From NCBI RefSeq assembly GCF_052857255.1, contig NC_135504.1, positions 146,222,121 to 146,286,120 of the forward strand: DNA of 64,000 nt, in the 5' to 3' direction. Position 1 is the first letter of the stretch, and every line of letters begins with the position of its first letter. Shown here piece by piece: positions 8,449 through 23,200 of this stretch. The translations under genes were made by a program, and so were the position numbers. The notes under the pieces are model-generated. The model made no database searches and was not told where the DNA came from. It worked only from the letters and a program-made list of their open reading frames with translations. Origin of the DNA: Amblyomma americanum. Its lineage: Eukaryota > Arthropoda > Arachnida > Ixodida > Ixodidae.

Positions 8449-8472
8449 AAAAAAAAAAAAAAAAAAAAAAAA
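8449..8472 (+). other. poly(A) tail of NLR-1 (24 A)
   Basis: An uninterrupted run of A ends at the satellite base G8473. It marks the 3' end of the reverse-transcribed RNA; the length suggests limited decay. Confidence 0.9.
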
Positions 8473-11400
8473 GATCGTTTTGGTCTAAAACAGCTTGTGT
8501 CGTTGTATTAAGCACGAATACAATCTTTTCGCGCCGTTATAAGTGAAAAAGTCTTGACGCGTATCACATGGACACTTTTAAAACCGATGTGTTCAGATTT
8601 AGCTCGTTTTGGTCTAAAACAGCTTGTTTCGTTGTATTCAGCACGAATACATTCTTTTCGCGCAGTTATAAGAGAAAAAGTTTTGACGCGTATCAGAGGA
8701 ACACTTGTAAAACCGATGTGTTGTGATTTAGCTCATTTCGGTCTAAAACAGCTTGTTTCGCTGTATTAAGGAAGAATACATGCTTTTCGCGCAGTTATAA
8801 GAGAAAAAGTTTTGACGCGTGTCACAGGGATACTTGTATAACCGATGTGTTCAGATTTAGCTCGTTTCGGTCTAAAACAGCTTGTTTCGTGGCATTAACC
8901 AAGAATACATGCTTTTCGCGCAGTTATAAGAGAAAAAGGTTTGACGCGTGTCAGAGGAACACTTGTAAAACCGCTGTGTTGTGATTTAGCTCGTTTCGGT
9001 CTAAAACAGCTTGTTTCGCTGTATTAAGCAGGAATACATGCTTTTCGCGCAGTTATAAGAGAAAAAGTTTTACAGGCATGTCACAGGGACACTTGTAAAA
9101 CCGATGTGTTCAGATTTAGCTCATCTCGGTCTAAAACAGCTTGTTTCGTTGTATTAAGCACGAATACATGCTTTTCGCGCAGTTATAAGAGAAAAAGTTT
9201 TGACGCGTATCAGAGGAACACTTGTAAAACCGATGTGTTGTGATTTAGCTCTTTTCGGTCTATAACAGCTTGTTTCGTATTATTAAGCAAGAATACGTGC
9301 TTTTCGCGCAGTTATAAGAGAAAAAAGTTTTGACGCGTATCACATGGACACTTGTAAAACCGGTGTTCAGATCTAGATTGTTTTGGTCTAAAACAGCTTG
9401 TTTCGTTGTATTAAGCACGAATACAATCTTTTCGCGCAGTTATAAGAGAAACAGTCTTGACGCGTATCACATGGACACTTTTAAAACCGATGTGTTCAGA
9501 TTTAGCTCGTTTTGGTCTATAACAGCTTGTTTCGTTGTATTAAGCACGAATACATTCTTTTCGCGCAGTTATAAGAGAAAAAGTTTTGACGCGTATCAGA
9601 GGAACACTTGTAAAACCGATGTGTTGTGATTTAGCTCATTTCGGTCTAAAACAGCTTGTTTCGCTGTATTAAGGAAGAATACATGCTTTTCGCGCAGTTA
9701 TAAGAGAAAAAGTTTTGACGCGTGTCACAGGGATGCTTTTAAAACCGATGTGTTCAGATTTAGCTCGTTTCGGTCTAAAACAGCTTGTTTCGTTGTATTA
9801 AGCAGGAATATATGCTTTTCGCGCAGTTATAAGAGAAAAAGTTTAGACGCGTATCAGAGGAACACTTGTAAAACCGATGTGTTGTGATTTAGCTCGTTTC
9901 GGTCTAGAACAGCTTGTTTCGCTGTATTAAGGAAGAATACACGCTTTTCGCGCAGTTATAAGAGAAAAAGTTTTGACGCGTGTCACAAGGATGCTTTTAA
10001 AACCGATGTGTTCAGATTTAGCTCGTTTCGGTCTAAAACAGCTTGTTTCGTTGTATTAAGCAGGAATATATGCTTTTCGCGCAGTTATAAGAGAAAAAGT
10101 TTAGACGCGTATCAGAGGAACACTTGTAAAACCGAGGTGTTGTGATTTAGCTCGTTTCGGTCTAAAACAGCATGTTTCGCTGTATTAAGCAAGAATACAT
10201 GCTTTTCGCGCAGTTATAAGAGAAAAAGTTTTGACGCGTATCACATGGACACTTGGAAAACCGTTGTGTTCAGATCTAGCTCATTTTGGTCTAAAACAGC
10301 TTGTTTCGTTGTATTAAGCACGAATACATGCTTTTCGCGCAGTTATAAGAGAAAAAGTTTTGACGCGTATCAGAGGAACACTTGTAAAACCGATGTGTTG
10401 TGATTTAGCTCATTTCGGTCTAAAACAACTTGTTTCGCTGTATTAAGCAAGAATACATGCTTTTCGCGCAGTTATATGAGAAAAAGTTTTGACGCGTGTC
10501 ACAGGGACACTTGTAAAACCGATGTGTTCAGATTTTGCTCGTTTCGGTCTAAAACAGCTTGTGTCGTTGTATTAAGCACGAATACATGCTTTACGCGCAG
10601 TTATAGAAGAAAAAGTTTTGACGCGTATTAGAGAGACACTTGTAAAACATATGTGTTGTGATTTAGCTCGTTTCGGTCTAAAACAGCTTGTTTCCTTGTA
10701 TTAAGCACGAATACATGATTTTCGCGCAGTTATAAGAGAAAACGTTTTGACGCGTATCAGAGGAACACTTGTAAAACCGATGTGTTGTGATTTAGCTCGT
10801 TTCGGTCTAAAACAGCTTGTTTCGCTGTATTAACCAAGAATACATGCTTTTCGCGCAGTTATAAGAGAAAAAGTTTTGACGCGTGTCACAGGGACACTTG
10901 TAAAACCGATGTGTTCAGATTTAGCCCGTTTCGGTCTAAAACAGCTTGTTTCGTTGTATTAAGCAGGAATACATGGTTTTCGCGCAGTTATAAGAGAAAA
11001 AGTTTTAAATGCATGTCACAGGGACACTTGTAAAACCGATGTGTTGTGATTTAGCTCGTTTCGGTCTAAAACAGCTTGTTTCGCTGTATTAAGCACGAAT
11101 ACATGCTTTTCGCGCAGTTATAAGAGAAAAAGTTTTGACGAGTATCACGTGGATACTTGTAAAACCGATGTGTTCAGATTTACATCGTTTCGGTCTTAAA
11201 CAGCTTGTTTCGTTGGACTAAGCACGAATACATGCTTTTCGCGCAGTTATAAGAGAAAAAAGTTTTGACGCGTATCAGAGGAACACTTGTAAAACCGGTG
11301 TGTTGTGATTTAGCTCGTTTCGGTCTAAAACAGCTTGTTTCGTTGTATTAAGCAAGAATACATGCTTTTCGCGCAGGCATAAGAGAAAAAGATTTGACGC

Positions 11401-11999
11401 GTATCAGAGGAACACTTGTAAAGCCGATATGTTGTGATTTATCTCGTTTCGGTCTAAAACAGCTTGTTTCGCTGTATTAAGCAGGAATACATGCTTTTCG
11501 CGCAGTTATAAGAGAAAAAGTTTTAAAGGCGTGTCACAGGGACACTTGTAAAACCGATGTGTTCAGATTTACCTCGTTTTGGTCTAAAACAGCTTGTTTC
11601 GTGGAACTAAGCACGAATACGTGCTTTTCGCGCAGTTATAAGAGAAAAAAAGTTTTGACGCGTATCAGAGGAACACTTGTAAAACCGATGTGTTGTGATT
11701 TAGCTCATTTTGGTCTAAAACAGCTTGTTTCGTTGTATTAAGCACGAATACATGCTTTTCGCGCAGTTATAAGAGAAAAAGTTTTGACGCGTATCAGAGG
11801 AACACTTGTAAAACCGATGTGTTGTGATTTAGCTCATTTCGGTCTAAAACAGCTTGTTTCGCTGTATTAACCAAGAATACATGCTTTTCGCGCACTTATA
11901 AGAGAAAAAGTTTTGACGCGTGTCACAGGGACACTTGTAAAACCGATGTGTTCAGATTTAGCCCGTTTCGGTCTATAACAGCTTGTTTCATTGGACTAA

Positions 12000-13260
12000 G
12001 CACGAATACATGCTTTTCGCGCAGTTATAAGAGAAAAAGTTTTGACGCGTATCAGAGAAACACTTGTAAAACCGATGTGTTGTGATTTAGCTCGTTTCGG
12101 TCTAAAACAGCTTGTTTCGCTGTATTAAGCAGGAATATATGCTTTTCGCGCAGTTATAAGAGAAAACGTTTTACAGGCATGTCACAGGGACACTTGTAAA
12201 ACCGATGTGTTCAGATTCAGCTCATCTCGCTCTAAAACAGCTTGTTTCGTTGTATTAAGCACGAATACATGCTTTTCGCGCAGTTATAAGAGAAAAAGTT
12301 TTGACGCGTATCAGAATAACACTTGTAAAACCGATGTGTTGTGATTTAACTCTTTTCCGTCTAAAACAGCTTGTTTCGCTGTATTGAGCAAGAATACATG
12401 CTTTTCGCGCAGTTATAAGAGAAAAAGTTTTGACGCGTATCACATGGACACTTTTAAAACCGATGTGTTCAGATTTAGCTCGTTTCGGTCTAAAACAGCT
12501 TGTTTCGTTGTATTAAGCACGAATACATGCTTTTCGCGCAGTTATAAGAGAAAAAGTTTTGACGCGTATCAGAGGAACACTTGTAAAGCCGATGTGTTGT
12601 GATTTAGCTCGTTTCGGTCTAAAACAGCTTGTTTCGCTGTATTAAGCAAGAATACATGCTTTTCGCGCAGTTATTAGAGAAAAAGTTTTGACGAGTATCA
12701 CGTGGAACACTTGTAATACCGATGTGTTGTGATTTGGCTCGTTTCGGTCTAAAACAGCTTGTTTCGTTGTATTAAGCAAGAATACATGCTTTTCGCGCAG
12801 TTATAAGAGAAAACGTTTTGACGCGTATCAGAGGAACACTTGTAAAACCGATGTGTTCAGATTTACAGAAAACGTTTTGACGCGTATCAGAGGAACACTT
12901 GTAAAACCGATGTGTTCAGATTTACCTCTTTTCGGACTAAAACAGCTTGTTTCGTTGTATTAAGCACGAATACATGCTTTTCGCGCAGTTATAAGAGAAA
13001 AAGTTTTAAAGGCGTGTCACAGGGACACTTGTAAAACCGATGTGTTCAGATTTACCTCGTTTCGGTCTAAAACAGCTTGTTTCGTTGAACTAAGCACGAA
13101 TACATGCCTTTCGCGCAGTTATAAGAGAAAAACGTTTTGACGCGTATCAGAGGAACACTTGTAAACCGATGTGTTGTGATTTAGCTCGTTTCGGTCTAAA
13201 ACAGCTTGTTTCGCTGTATTAAGCAAGAATACGTGCTTTTCGCGCAGTTATAAGAGAAAA
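12000..13260. repeat. higher-order block with a truncated monomer, copy 1
   Basis: At about 12865 the monomer jumps from GATTTAC directly to AGAAAACG, losing about 66 nt. The same scar is found at about 20936 and 25388 in matching surroundings, so the three stretches derive from one ancestor. Boundaries are approximate. Confidence 0.7.
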
Positions 13261-14400
13261 AGTTTTGACGCGTGTCACAGAGACACGTGTAAAACCGACG
13301 TGTTCAGATTAAGCTCGTTTCGGTCTAAAACAGCTTGATTCGTTGTATTAAGCACGAATACATGCTTTTCGCGCAGTTATAAGAGAAAAAGTTTTGACGA
13401 GTATCACGTGGATACTTGTAAAACCGATGTGTTCAGATTTACATCGTTTCGGTCTTAAACAGCTTGTTTCGTTGGACTAAGCACGAATACATGCTTTTCG
13501 CGCAGTTATAAGAGAAAAAAGTTTTGACGCGTATCAGAGGAACACTTGTAAAACCGGTGTGTTGTGATTTAGCTCGTTTCGGTCTAAAACAACTTGTTTC
13601 GCTGTATTAAGCAAGAATACATGCTTTTCGCGCAGCTATAAAAGAAAAGTTTTGACGCGTGTCACAGGGACACTTGTAAAACCGATGTGTTCAGATTTAG
13701 CTCGTTTCGGTCTAAAACAGCTTGTTTCGTCGTATTAGGCACGAATACATGCCTTTCGCGCAGTTATAAGAGAAAAACATTTTGACGCGTATCAGAGGAA
13801 CACTTGTAAAACCGATGTGTTGTGATTTAGCTCGTTTCGGTCTAAAACAGCTTGTTTCGCTGTATTAAGCAAGAATACGTGCTTTTCGCGCAGTTATAAG
13901 AGAAAAAGTTTTGACGCGTGTCACAGAGACACGTGTAAAACCGACGTGTTCAGATTAAGCTCGTTTCGGTCTAAAACAGCTTGATTCGTTGTATTAAGCA
14001 CGAATACATGCTTTTCGCGCAGTTATAAGAGAAAAAGTTTTGACGAGTATCACGTGGATACTTGTAAAACCGATGTGTTCAGATTTACATCGTTTCGGTC
14101 TTAAACAGCTTGTTTCGTTGGACTAAGCACGAATACATGCTTTTCGCGCAGTTATAAGAGAAAAAAGTTTTGACGCGTATCAGAGGAACACTTGTAAAAC
14201 CGGTGTGTTGTGATTTAGCTCGTTTCGGTCTAAAACAACTTGTTTCGCTGTATTAAGCAAGAATACATGCTTTTCGCGCAGTTATAAAAGAAAAGTTTTG
14301 ACGCGTGTCACAGGGATACTTGTAAAACCGATGTGTTCAGATTTAGCTCGTTTCGGTCTAAAACAGCTTGTTTCGTCGTATTAGGCACGAATACATGCTT
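13120..14400. repeat. tandem pair of about 5-monomer blocks
   Basis: The run of variants CACAGAGACACGTG, GATTAAGCTCG and GACGAGTATCACGTGG at about 13260-13410 reappears about 645 bp later (five monomers) at about 13910-14060. Confidence 0.7.
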
Positions 14401-15059
14401 TTCGCGCAGTTATAAGAGAAAAAGTTTAGACGCGTATCAGAGGAACACTTGTAAAACCGATGTGTTGTGATTTAGCTCCTTTCGGTCTAAAACAGCTTGT
14501 TTCGTTGTATTAAGCAAGAATACATGCTTTTCGCGCAGTTATAAGAGAAAAAGTTTTGACGCGTATCAGAGGAACACTTGTAAAACCGATGTGTTGTGAT
14601 TTAGGTCGTTTCGGTCTAAAACAGCTTGTTTCGCTGTATTAAGCAAGATTACATGCTTTTCGCGCAGTTATAAGAGAAAAAGATTTGACGCGTGTCACAG
14701 GGACACTTGTAAAACCGATGTGTTCAGATTTAGCTCGTTTCGGTCTAAAACAGCTTGTTTCGTTGTATTAAGCAAGAATACGTGCTTTTCGCGCAGTTAT
14801 AAGAGAAAAAGTTTTGACGCGTGTCACAGGGACACTTGTAAAACCGATGTGTTCAGATACAGCTCGTTTTGGTATAAAACAGCTTGTTTCGTTGTTTTAA
14901 GCACGAATACATGCTTTTCGCGCAGTTAGAGAAGAAAAAGTTTTGACGCGTATTAGAGGGACATTTGTAAAACTGATGTTTTCAGATTTAGCTCATCTCG
15001 GTCTAAAACAGCTTGTTTCGTTGTATTAAGCACGAATACATGCTTTTCGCGCAGTTATA

Positions 15060-17840
15060 AGAGAAAAAGTTTTGACGCGTGTCACAGGGACACTTGTAAA
15101 ACCGATGTGTTCAGATTTAGCTCGTTTCGGTCTAAAACAGCTTGTTTCGTTGTATTAAGCACGCATACATGCTTTTCGCGCAGGTATAAGAGAAAAAGTT
15201 TTAAAGGCATGTCACAGGGACACTTGTAAAACCGATGTGTTCAGATTTACCTCGTTTCGGTCTAAAACAGCTTGTTTCGTTGGACTAAGCACGAATACAT
15301 GCTTTTCGCGCAGTTATAAGAGAAAAAAGTTTTGACGCGTATCAGAGGAACACTTGTAAAACCGATGTGTTGTGATTTAGCTCTTTTCGGTCTAAAACAG
15401 CTTGTTTCGTTTTATTAAGCAAGAATACATGCTTTTCGCGCAGTTATAAGAGAAAAAGTTTTGACGCCTGTCACAGGGACACTTGTAAAACCGATGTGTT
15501 CAGATTTAGCTCGTTTCGGTCTAAAACAGCTTGTTTCGCTGTATTAAGCAGGAATACATGCTTTTCGCGCAGTTATAAGAGAAGAAGTTTTAAATACATG
15601 TCGCAGGGACACTTGTAAAACCGATGTGTTCAGATTTACCTCGTTTCGATCTAAAACAGCTTGTTTCGTTGGACTAAGCACAAATACATGCTTTTCGCGC
15701 AGTTATAAGAGAAAAAGTTTTGACGCGTATCAGAGGAACACTTGTAAACCCGATGTGTTGTGATTTAGCTCGTTTCGGTCTAAAACAGCTTGTTTCGCTG
15801 TGTTAAGCAGGAATACATGCTTTTCGCGTAGTTATTAGAGAAAAAGTTTTGACGAGTATCACGTGGAACACTTGTAATACCGATGTGTTGTGATTTGGGT
15901 CGTTTCGGTCTAAAACAGCTTGTTTCGTTGTATTAAGCAAGAATACATGCTTTTCGCGCGGTTATAAGAGAAAACGTTTTGAAGCGTATCAGAGGAACAC
16001 TTGTAAAACCGATGTGTTCAGATTTACCTCTTTTCGGACTAAAACAGCTTGTTTCGTTGTATTAAGCACGAATACATGCTTTTCGCGCAGTTATAAGAGA
16101 AAAAGTTTTGACGCGTATCACGTGGACACTTGGAAAATCGATGTGTTCAGATCTAGCTCATTTTGGTCTAAAACAGCTTGTTTCGTTGTATTAAGCACGA
16201 ATACATGCTTTTCGCGCAGTTATAAGAGAAAAAGTTTTGACTCGTATCAGAGGAACACTTGTAAAACCGATGTGTTCAGATACAGCTCGTTTTGGTATAA
16301 AACAGCTTGTTTCGTTGTTTTAAGCACGAATACATGCTTTTCGCGCAGTTAGAGAAGAAAAAGTTTTGACGCGTATTAGAGGGACATTTGTAAAACTGAT
16401 GTTTTCAGATTTAGCTCATCTCGGTCTAAAACAGCTTGTTTCGTTGTATTAAGCACGAATACATGCTTTTCGCGCAGTTATAAGAGAAAAAGATTTTACG
16501 CGTATCAGAGGAACACTTGTAAAACCGTGTGTTGTGATTTAGCTCTTTTCGGTCTAAAACAGCTTGTTTCGTATTATTAAGCAAGAATACGTGCTTTTCG
16601 CGCAGTAATAAGAGAAAAAGTTTTGACGCGTGTCACAGGGACACTTGTAAAACCGATGTGTTCAGATTTAGCTCGTTTCGGTCTAAAACAGCTTGTTTCG
16701 TTGTATTAAGCACGCATACATGCTTTTCGCGCAGGTATAAGAGAAAAAGTTTTAAAGGCATGTCACAGGGACACTTGTAAAACCGATGTGTTCAGATTTA
16801 CCTCGTTTCGGTCTAAAACAGCTTGTTTCGTTGGACTAAGCACGAATACATGCTTTTCGCGCAGTTATAAGAGAAAAAAGTTTTGACGCGTATCAGAGGA
16901 ACACTTGTAAAACCGATGTGTTGTGATTTAGCTCTTTTCGGTCTAAAACAGCTTGTTTCGTTTTATTAAGCAAGAATACATGCTTTTCGCGCAGTTATAA
17001 GAGAAAAAGTTTTGACGCCTGTCACAGGGACACTTGTAAAACCGATGTGTTAAGATTTAGCTCGTTTCGGTCTAAAACAGCTTGTTTCGCTGTATTAAGC
17101 AGGAATACATGCTTTTCGCGCAGTTATAAGAGAAGAAGTTTTAAATACATGTCACAGGGACACTTGTAAAACCGATGTGTTCAGATTTACCTCGTTTCGA
17201 TCTAAAACAGCTTGTTTCGTTGGACTAAGCACAAATACATGCTTTTCGCGCAGTTATAAGAGAAAAAGTTTTGACGCGTATCAGAGGAACACTTGTAAAC
17301 CCGATGTGTTGTGATTTAGCTCGTTTCGGTCTAAAACAGCTTGTTTCGCTGTGTTAAGCAGGAATACATGCTTTTCGCGTAGTTATTAGAGAAAAAGTTT
17401 TGACGAGTATCACGTGGAACACTTGTAATACCGATGTGTTGTGATTTGGGTCGTTTCGGTCTAAAACAGCTTGTTTCGTTGTATTAAGCAAGAATACATG
17501 CTTTTCGCGCGGTTATAAGAGAAAACGTTTTGAAGCGTATCAGAGGAACACTTGTAAAACCGATGTGTTCAGATTTACCTCTTTTCGGACTAAAACAGCT
17601 TGTTTCGTTGTATTAAGCACGAATACATGCTTTTCGCGCAGTTATAAGAGAAAAAGTTTTGACGCGTATCACGTGGACACTTGGAAAATCGATGTGTTCA
17701 GATCTAGCTCATTTTGGTCTAAAACAGCTTGTTTCGTTGTATTAAGCACGAATACATGCTTTTCGCGCAGTTATAAGAGAAAAAGTTTTGACTCGTATCA
17801 GAGGAACACTTGTAAAACCGATGTGTTGTGATTTAGCTCA
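15060..17840. repeat. tandem pair of 12-monomer blocks (about 1551 bp)
   Basis: Variant series in 15060-16300 and 16615-17840 match with an offset of 1551 bp, which is 12 monomers plus 3 nt. The shared series includes AAATACATGTC(G/A)CAGG, GTAGTTATTAGAG and GAAGCGTATCAGAGG. Confidence 0.75.
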
Positions 17841-20269
17841 TTTCGGTCTAAAACAGCTTGTTTCGCTGTATTAAGCAAGAATACATGCTTTTCGCGCAGT
17901 TATAAGAGAAAAAGTTTTGACGCCTGTCACAGGGACACTTGTAAAACCGATGTGTTCAGATTTAGCCCGTTTCGGTCTAAAACAGCTTGTTTCGTTGGAC
18001 TAAGCACGAATACATGCTTTTCGCGCAGTTATAAGAGAAAAAGTTTAGACGCGTATCAGAGGAACACTTGTAAAACCGATGTGTTGTGATTTAGCTCGTT
18101 TCGGTCTAAAACAGCTTGTTTCGTTGTATTAAGCAAGAATACATGCTTTTCGCGCAGTTATAAGAGAAAAAGTTTTGACGCGTATCAGAGGGACACATGT
18201 AAATCCGATGTGTTCAGATTTAGCTCGTTTCGGTCTAAAACAGCTTGTTTCGTTGTATTAAGCACGAATACATGCTTTTCGCGCAGTTATAAGAGAAAAA
18301 GTTTTGACGCGTATCAGAGGAACACTTGTAAAACCGATGTGTTGTGATTTAGCTCGTTTCGGTCTAAAACAGCTTGTTTCGCTGTATTAAGCAAGAATAC
18401 ATGCTTTTCGCGCCGTTATTAGAGAAAAAGTTTTGACGCGTGTCACAGGGACACGTGTAAAACCGACGTGTTCAGATTTAGCTCGTTCCGGTCTAAAACA
18501 GCTTGATTCGTTGTATTTAGCACGAATACATGCTTTTCGCGCAGTTATAAGAGAAAAAGTTTTGACGAGTATCACGTGGATACTTGTAAAACCGATGTGT
18601 TCAGATACAGCTCGTTTTGGTATAAAACAGCTTGTTTCGTTGTTTTAAACACGAATACATGCTTTTCGCGCAGTTATAGAAGAAAAAGTTTTGACGCGTA
18701 TTAGAGGGACACTTTTAAAACTGATGTGTTCAGATTTAGCTCATCTCGGTCTAAAACAGCTTGTTTCGTTGTATTAAGCACGAATACATGCTTTTCGCGC
18801 AGTTATAAGAGAAAAAGTTTTGACGCGTGTCACAGGGACACTCGTAAAACCGATGTGTTCAGATTTACATCGTTTCGGTCTTAAACAGCTTGTTTCGTTG
18901 GACTAAGCACGAATACATGCTTTTCGCGCAGTTATAAGAGAAAAAGTTTTGACGCGTGTCACAGGGACACTCGTAAAACCGATGTGTTCAGATTTACATC
19001 GTTTCGGTCTTAAACAGCTTGTTTCGTTGGACTAAGCACGAATACATGCTTTTCGCGCAGTTATAAGAGAAAAAAGTTTTGACGCGTATCAGAGGAACAC
19101 TTGTAAAACCGATGTGTTCAGATTTAGCTCGTTTCGGTCTAAAACAGCTTGTTTCGTCGTATTAAGCACGAATACATGCTTTTCGCGCAGTTATAAGAGA
19201 AAAAGTTTTGACGCGTATCAGAGGAACACTTGCAAAACCGATGTTTTGTGATTTAACTCGTTTCGGTCTCAAACAGCTTGTTTCGTTGTATTAAGCAAGA
19301 ATACATGCTTTTCGCGCGGTTATAAGAGAAAACGTTTTGAAGCGTATCAGAGGAACACTTGTAAAACCGATGTGTTCAGATTTACCTCTTTTCGGACTAA
19401 AACAGCCTGTTTCGTTGTATTAAGCACGAATACATGCTTTTCGCGCAGTTATAAGAGAAAAAGTTTTGACGCGTATCACGTGGACACTTGGAAAACCGAT
19501 GTGTTCAGATCTAGCTCATTTTGGTCTAAAACAGCTTGTTTCGTTGTATTAAGCACGAATACATGCTTTTCGGGCAGTTATAAGAGAAAAAGTTTTGACG
19601 CGTATCAGAGGAACACTTGTAAAACCGATGTGTTGTGATTTAGCTCGTTTCGGTCTAAAACAGCTTGTTTCGCTGTATTAACCAAGAATACATGCTTTTC
19701 GCGCAGTTATAAGAGAAAAGGTTTTGACGCGTGTCACAGGAACACTTGTAAAACCGATGTGTTCAGATTTAGCCCGTTTCGGTCTAAAACAGCTTGTTTC
19801 GTTGTATTAAGCAGGAATACATGCTTTTCGCGCAGTTATAAGAGAAAAAGTTTTAAATGCATGTCACAGGAACACTTGTAAAACCGATGTGTTCAGATTT
19901 ACCTCGTTTCGGTCTAAAACAGCTTGTTTCGTTGGACTAAGCACGAATACATGCTTTTCGCGCAGTTATAAGAGAAAAAGTTTTGACGCGTATCAGAGAA
20001 ACACTTGTAAAACCGATGTGTTGTGATTTAGCTCGTTTCGGTCTAAAACAGCTTGTTTCGCTGTATTAAGCAGGAATATATGCTTTTCGCGCAGTTATAA
20101 GAGAAAACGTTTTACAGGCATGTCACAGGGACACTTGTAAAACCGATGTGTTCAGATTCAGCTCATCTCGGTCTAAAACAGCTTGTTTCGTTGTATTAGG
20201 CACGAATACATGCTTTTCGCGCAGTTATAAGAGAAAAAGTTTTGACGCGTATCAGAGGAACACTTGTAA

Positions 20270-23200
20270 AACCGATGTGTTGTGATTAACCTCTTTTCCG
20301 TCTAAAACAGCTTGTTTCGCTGTATTAAGCAAGAATACATGCTTTTCGCGCAGTTATAAGATAAAAAGTTTTGACGCGTGTCACAGGGACACTTGTAAAA
20401 CCGATATGTTCAGATTTAGCTCGTTTCGGTCTAAAACAGCTTGTTTCGTTGTATTGAGCAAGAATACATGCTTTTCGCGCAGTTATAAGAGAAAAAGTTT
20501 TGACGCGTATCACATGGACACTTTTAAAACCGATGTGTTCAGATTTAGCTCGTTTCGGTCTAAAACAGCTTGTTTCGTTGTATTAAGCACGAATACATGC
20601 TTTTCGCGCAGTTATAAGAGAAAAAGTTTTGACGCGTATCAGAGGAACACTTGTAAAACCGATGTGTTGTGATTTAGCTCGTTTCGGTCTAAAACAGCTT
20701 GTTTCGCTGTATTAAGCAAGAATACATACTTTTCGCGCAGTTATTAAAGAAAAAGTTTTGACGAGTATCACGTGGAACACTTGTAATACCGATGTGTTGT
20801 GATTTGGCTCGTTTCGGTCTAAAACAGCTTGTTTCGTTGTATTAAGCAAGAATACATGCTTTTCGCGCAGTTATAAGAGAAAACGTTTTGACGCGTATCA
20901 GAGGAACACTTGTAAAACCGATGTGTTCAGATTTACAGAAAACGTTTTGACGCGTATCAGAGGAACACTTGTAAAACCGATGTGTTCAGATTTACCTCTT
21001 TTCGGACTAAAACAGCTTGTTTCGTTGTATTAAGCACGAATACATGCTTTTCGCGCAGTTATAAGAGAAAAAGTTTTAAAGGCGTGTGACAGGGACACTT
21101 GTAAAACCGATGTGTTCAGATTTACCTCGTTTCGGTCTAAAACAGCTTGTTTCGTTGAACTAAGCACGAATACATGCTTTTCGCGCAGTTATAAGAGAAA
21201 AACGTTTTGACGCGTATCAGAGGAACACTTGTAAAACCGATGTGTTGTGATTTAGCTCGTTTCGGTCTAAAACAGCTTGTTTCGCTGTATTAAGCAAGAA
21301 TACGTGCTTTTCGCGCAGTTATAAAAGAAAAAGTTTTGACGCGTGTCACAGGGACACGTGTAAAACCGACGTGTTCAGATTTAGCTCGTTTCGGTCTAAA
21401 ACAGCTTGATTCGTTGTATTAAGCACGAATACATGCTTTTCGCGCAGTTATAAGAGAAAAAGTTTTGACGAGTATCACGTGGATACTTGTAAAACCGATG
21501 TGTTCAGATTTACATCGTTTCGGTCTTAAACAGCTTGTTTCGTTGGACTAAGCACGAATACATGCTTTTCGCGCAGTTATAAGAGAAAAAGTTTTGACGC
21601 GTGTCACAGGGACACTTGTAAAACCGATGTGTTCAGATACAGCTCGTTTTGGTATAAAACAGCTTGTTTAGTTGTTTTAAGCACGAATACATGCTTTTCG
21701 CGCAGTTAGAGAAGAAAAAGTTTTGACGCGTATTAGAGGGACATTTGTAAAACTGATGTTTTCAGATTTAGCTCATCTCGGTCTAAAACAGCTTGTTTCG
21801 TTGTATTAAGCACGAATACATGCTTTTCGCGCAGTTATAAGAGAAAAAGATTTTACGCGTATCAGAGGAACACTTGTAAAACCGTGTGTTGTGATTTAGC
21901 TCTTTTCGGTCTAAAACAGCTTGTTTCGTATTATTAAGCAAGAATACGTGCTTTTCGCGCAGTAATAAGAGAAAAAGTTTTGACGCGTGTCACAGGGACA
22001 CTTGTAAAACCGATGTGTTCAGATTTAGCTCGTTTCGGTCTAAAACAGCTTGTTTCGTTGTATTAAGCACGCATACATGCTTTTCGCGCAGGTATAAGAG
22101 AAAAAGTTTTAAAGGCATGTCACAGGGACACTTGTAAAACCGATGTGTTCAGATTTACCTCGTTTCGGTCTAAAACAGCTTGTTTCGTTGGACTAAGCAC
22201 GAATACATGCTTTTCGCGCAGATATAAGAGAAAAAGTTTTGACGCGTATCAGAGGAACACTTGTAAAACCGATGTGTTGTGATTTAGCTCGTTTCGGTCT
22301 AAAACAGCTTGTTTCGCTGTGTTAAGCAGGAATACATGCTTTTCGCGCAGTTATAAGAGAAAAAGTTTTGACGCGTATCACATGGACACTTTTAAAACCG
22401 ATGTGTTCAGATTTAGCTCGTTTCGGTCTAAAACAGCTTGTTTCGTTGTATTAAGCACGAATACATGCTTTTCGCGCAGTTATAAGAGAAAAAGTTTTGA
22501 CGCGTATCAGAGGAACACTTGTAAAACCGATGTGTTGTGATTTAGCTCGTTTCGGTCTAAAACAGCTTGTTTCGCTGTATTAAGCAAAAATACATGCTTC
22601 TCGCGTAGTTATTAGAGAAAAAGTTTTGACGAGTATCACGTGGAACACTTGTAATACCGATGTGTTGTGATTTGGCTCGTTTCGGTCTAAAACAGCTTGT
22701 TTCGTTGTATTAAGCAAGAATACATGCTTTTCGCGCGGTTATAAGAGAAAACGTTTTGAAGCGTATCAGAGGAACACTTGTAAAACCGATGTGTTCAGAT
22801 TTACCTCTTTTCGGACTAAAACAGCTTGTTTCGTTGTATTAAGCACGAATACATGCTTTTCGCGCAGTTATAAGAGAAAAAGTTTTGACGCGTATCACGT
22901 GGACACTTGGAAAACCGATGTGTTCAGATCTAGCTCATTTTGGTCTAAAACAGCTTGTTTCGTTGTATTAAGCACGAATACATGCTTTTCGCGCAGTTAT
23001 AAGAAAAAAAGTTTTGACGCGTATCAGAGGAACACTTGTAAAACCGATGTGTTGTGATTTAGCTCATTTCGGTCTAAAACAGCTTGTTTCGCTGTATTAA
23101 CCAAGAATACATGCTTTTCGCGCAGTTATAAGAGAAAAAGTTTTGACGCCTGTCACAGGGACACTTGCAAAACCGATGTGTTCAGATTTACCTCGTTTCG

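Larger units (their letters stand above)
3635..8472 (+). mobile_element. NLR-1, full-length non-LTR retrotransposon (CR1/L2-like), two ORFs, poly(A) tail
   Basis: The element runs from a repeated 5' leader through ORF1 (PHD-like finger, coiled coil, RRM-like) and ORF2 (APE plus RT) to a 24-A tail. It interrupts one satellite monomer. The paralogous satellite at 57598-57640 shows the uninterrupted sequence, which fixes both junctions: GGTGTTC then element on the left, tail then GATCGTTTTGG on the right. The 6-7 bases AGATCTA present in the empty site are missing, and there is no target duplication. TTC at the left junction could belong to either satellite or element, because the internal copy of the leader is also preceded by TTC. 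Both ORFs are uninterrupted. Clade assignment rests on motif reading only. Confidence 0.9.

Noticed and set aside
3600..8500. A regular target-site duplication around NLR-1
   Set aside because: Comparison with the empty site shows loss of AGATCTA and no repeated flank.
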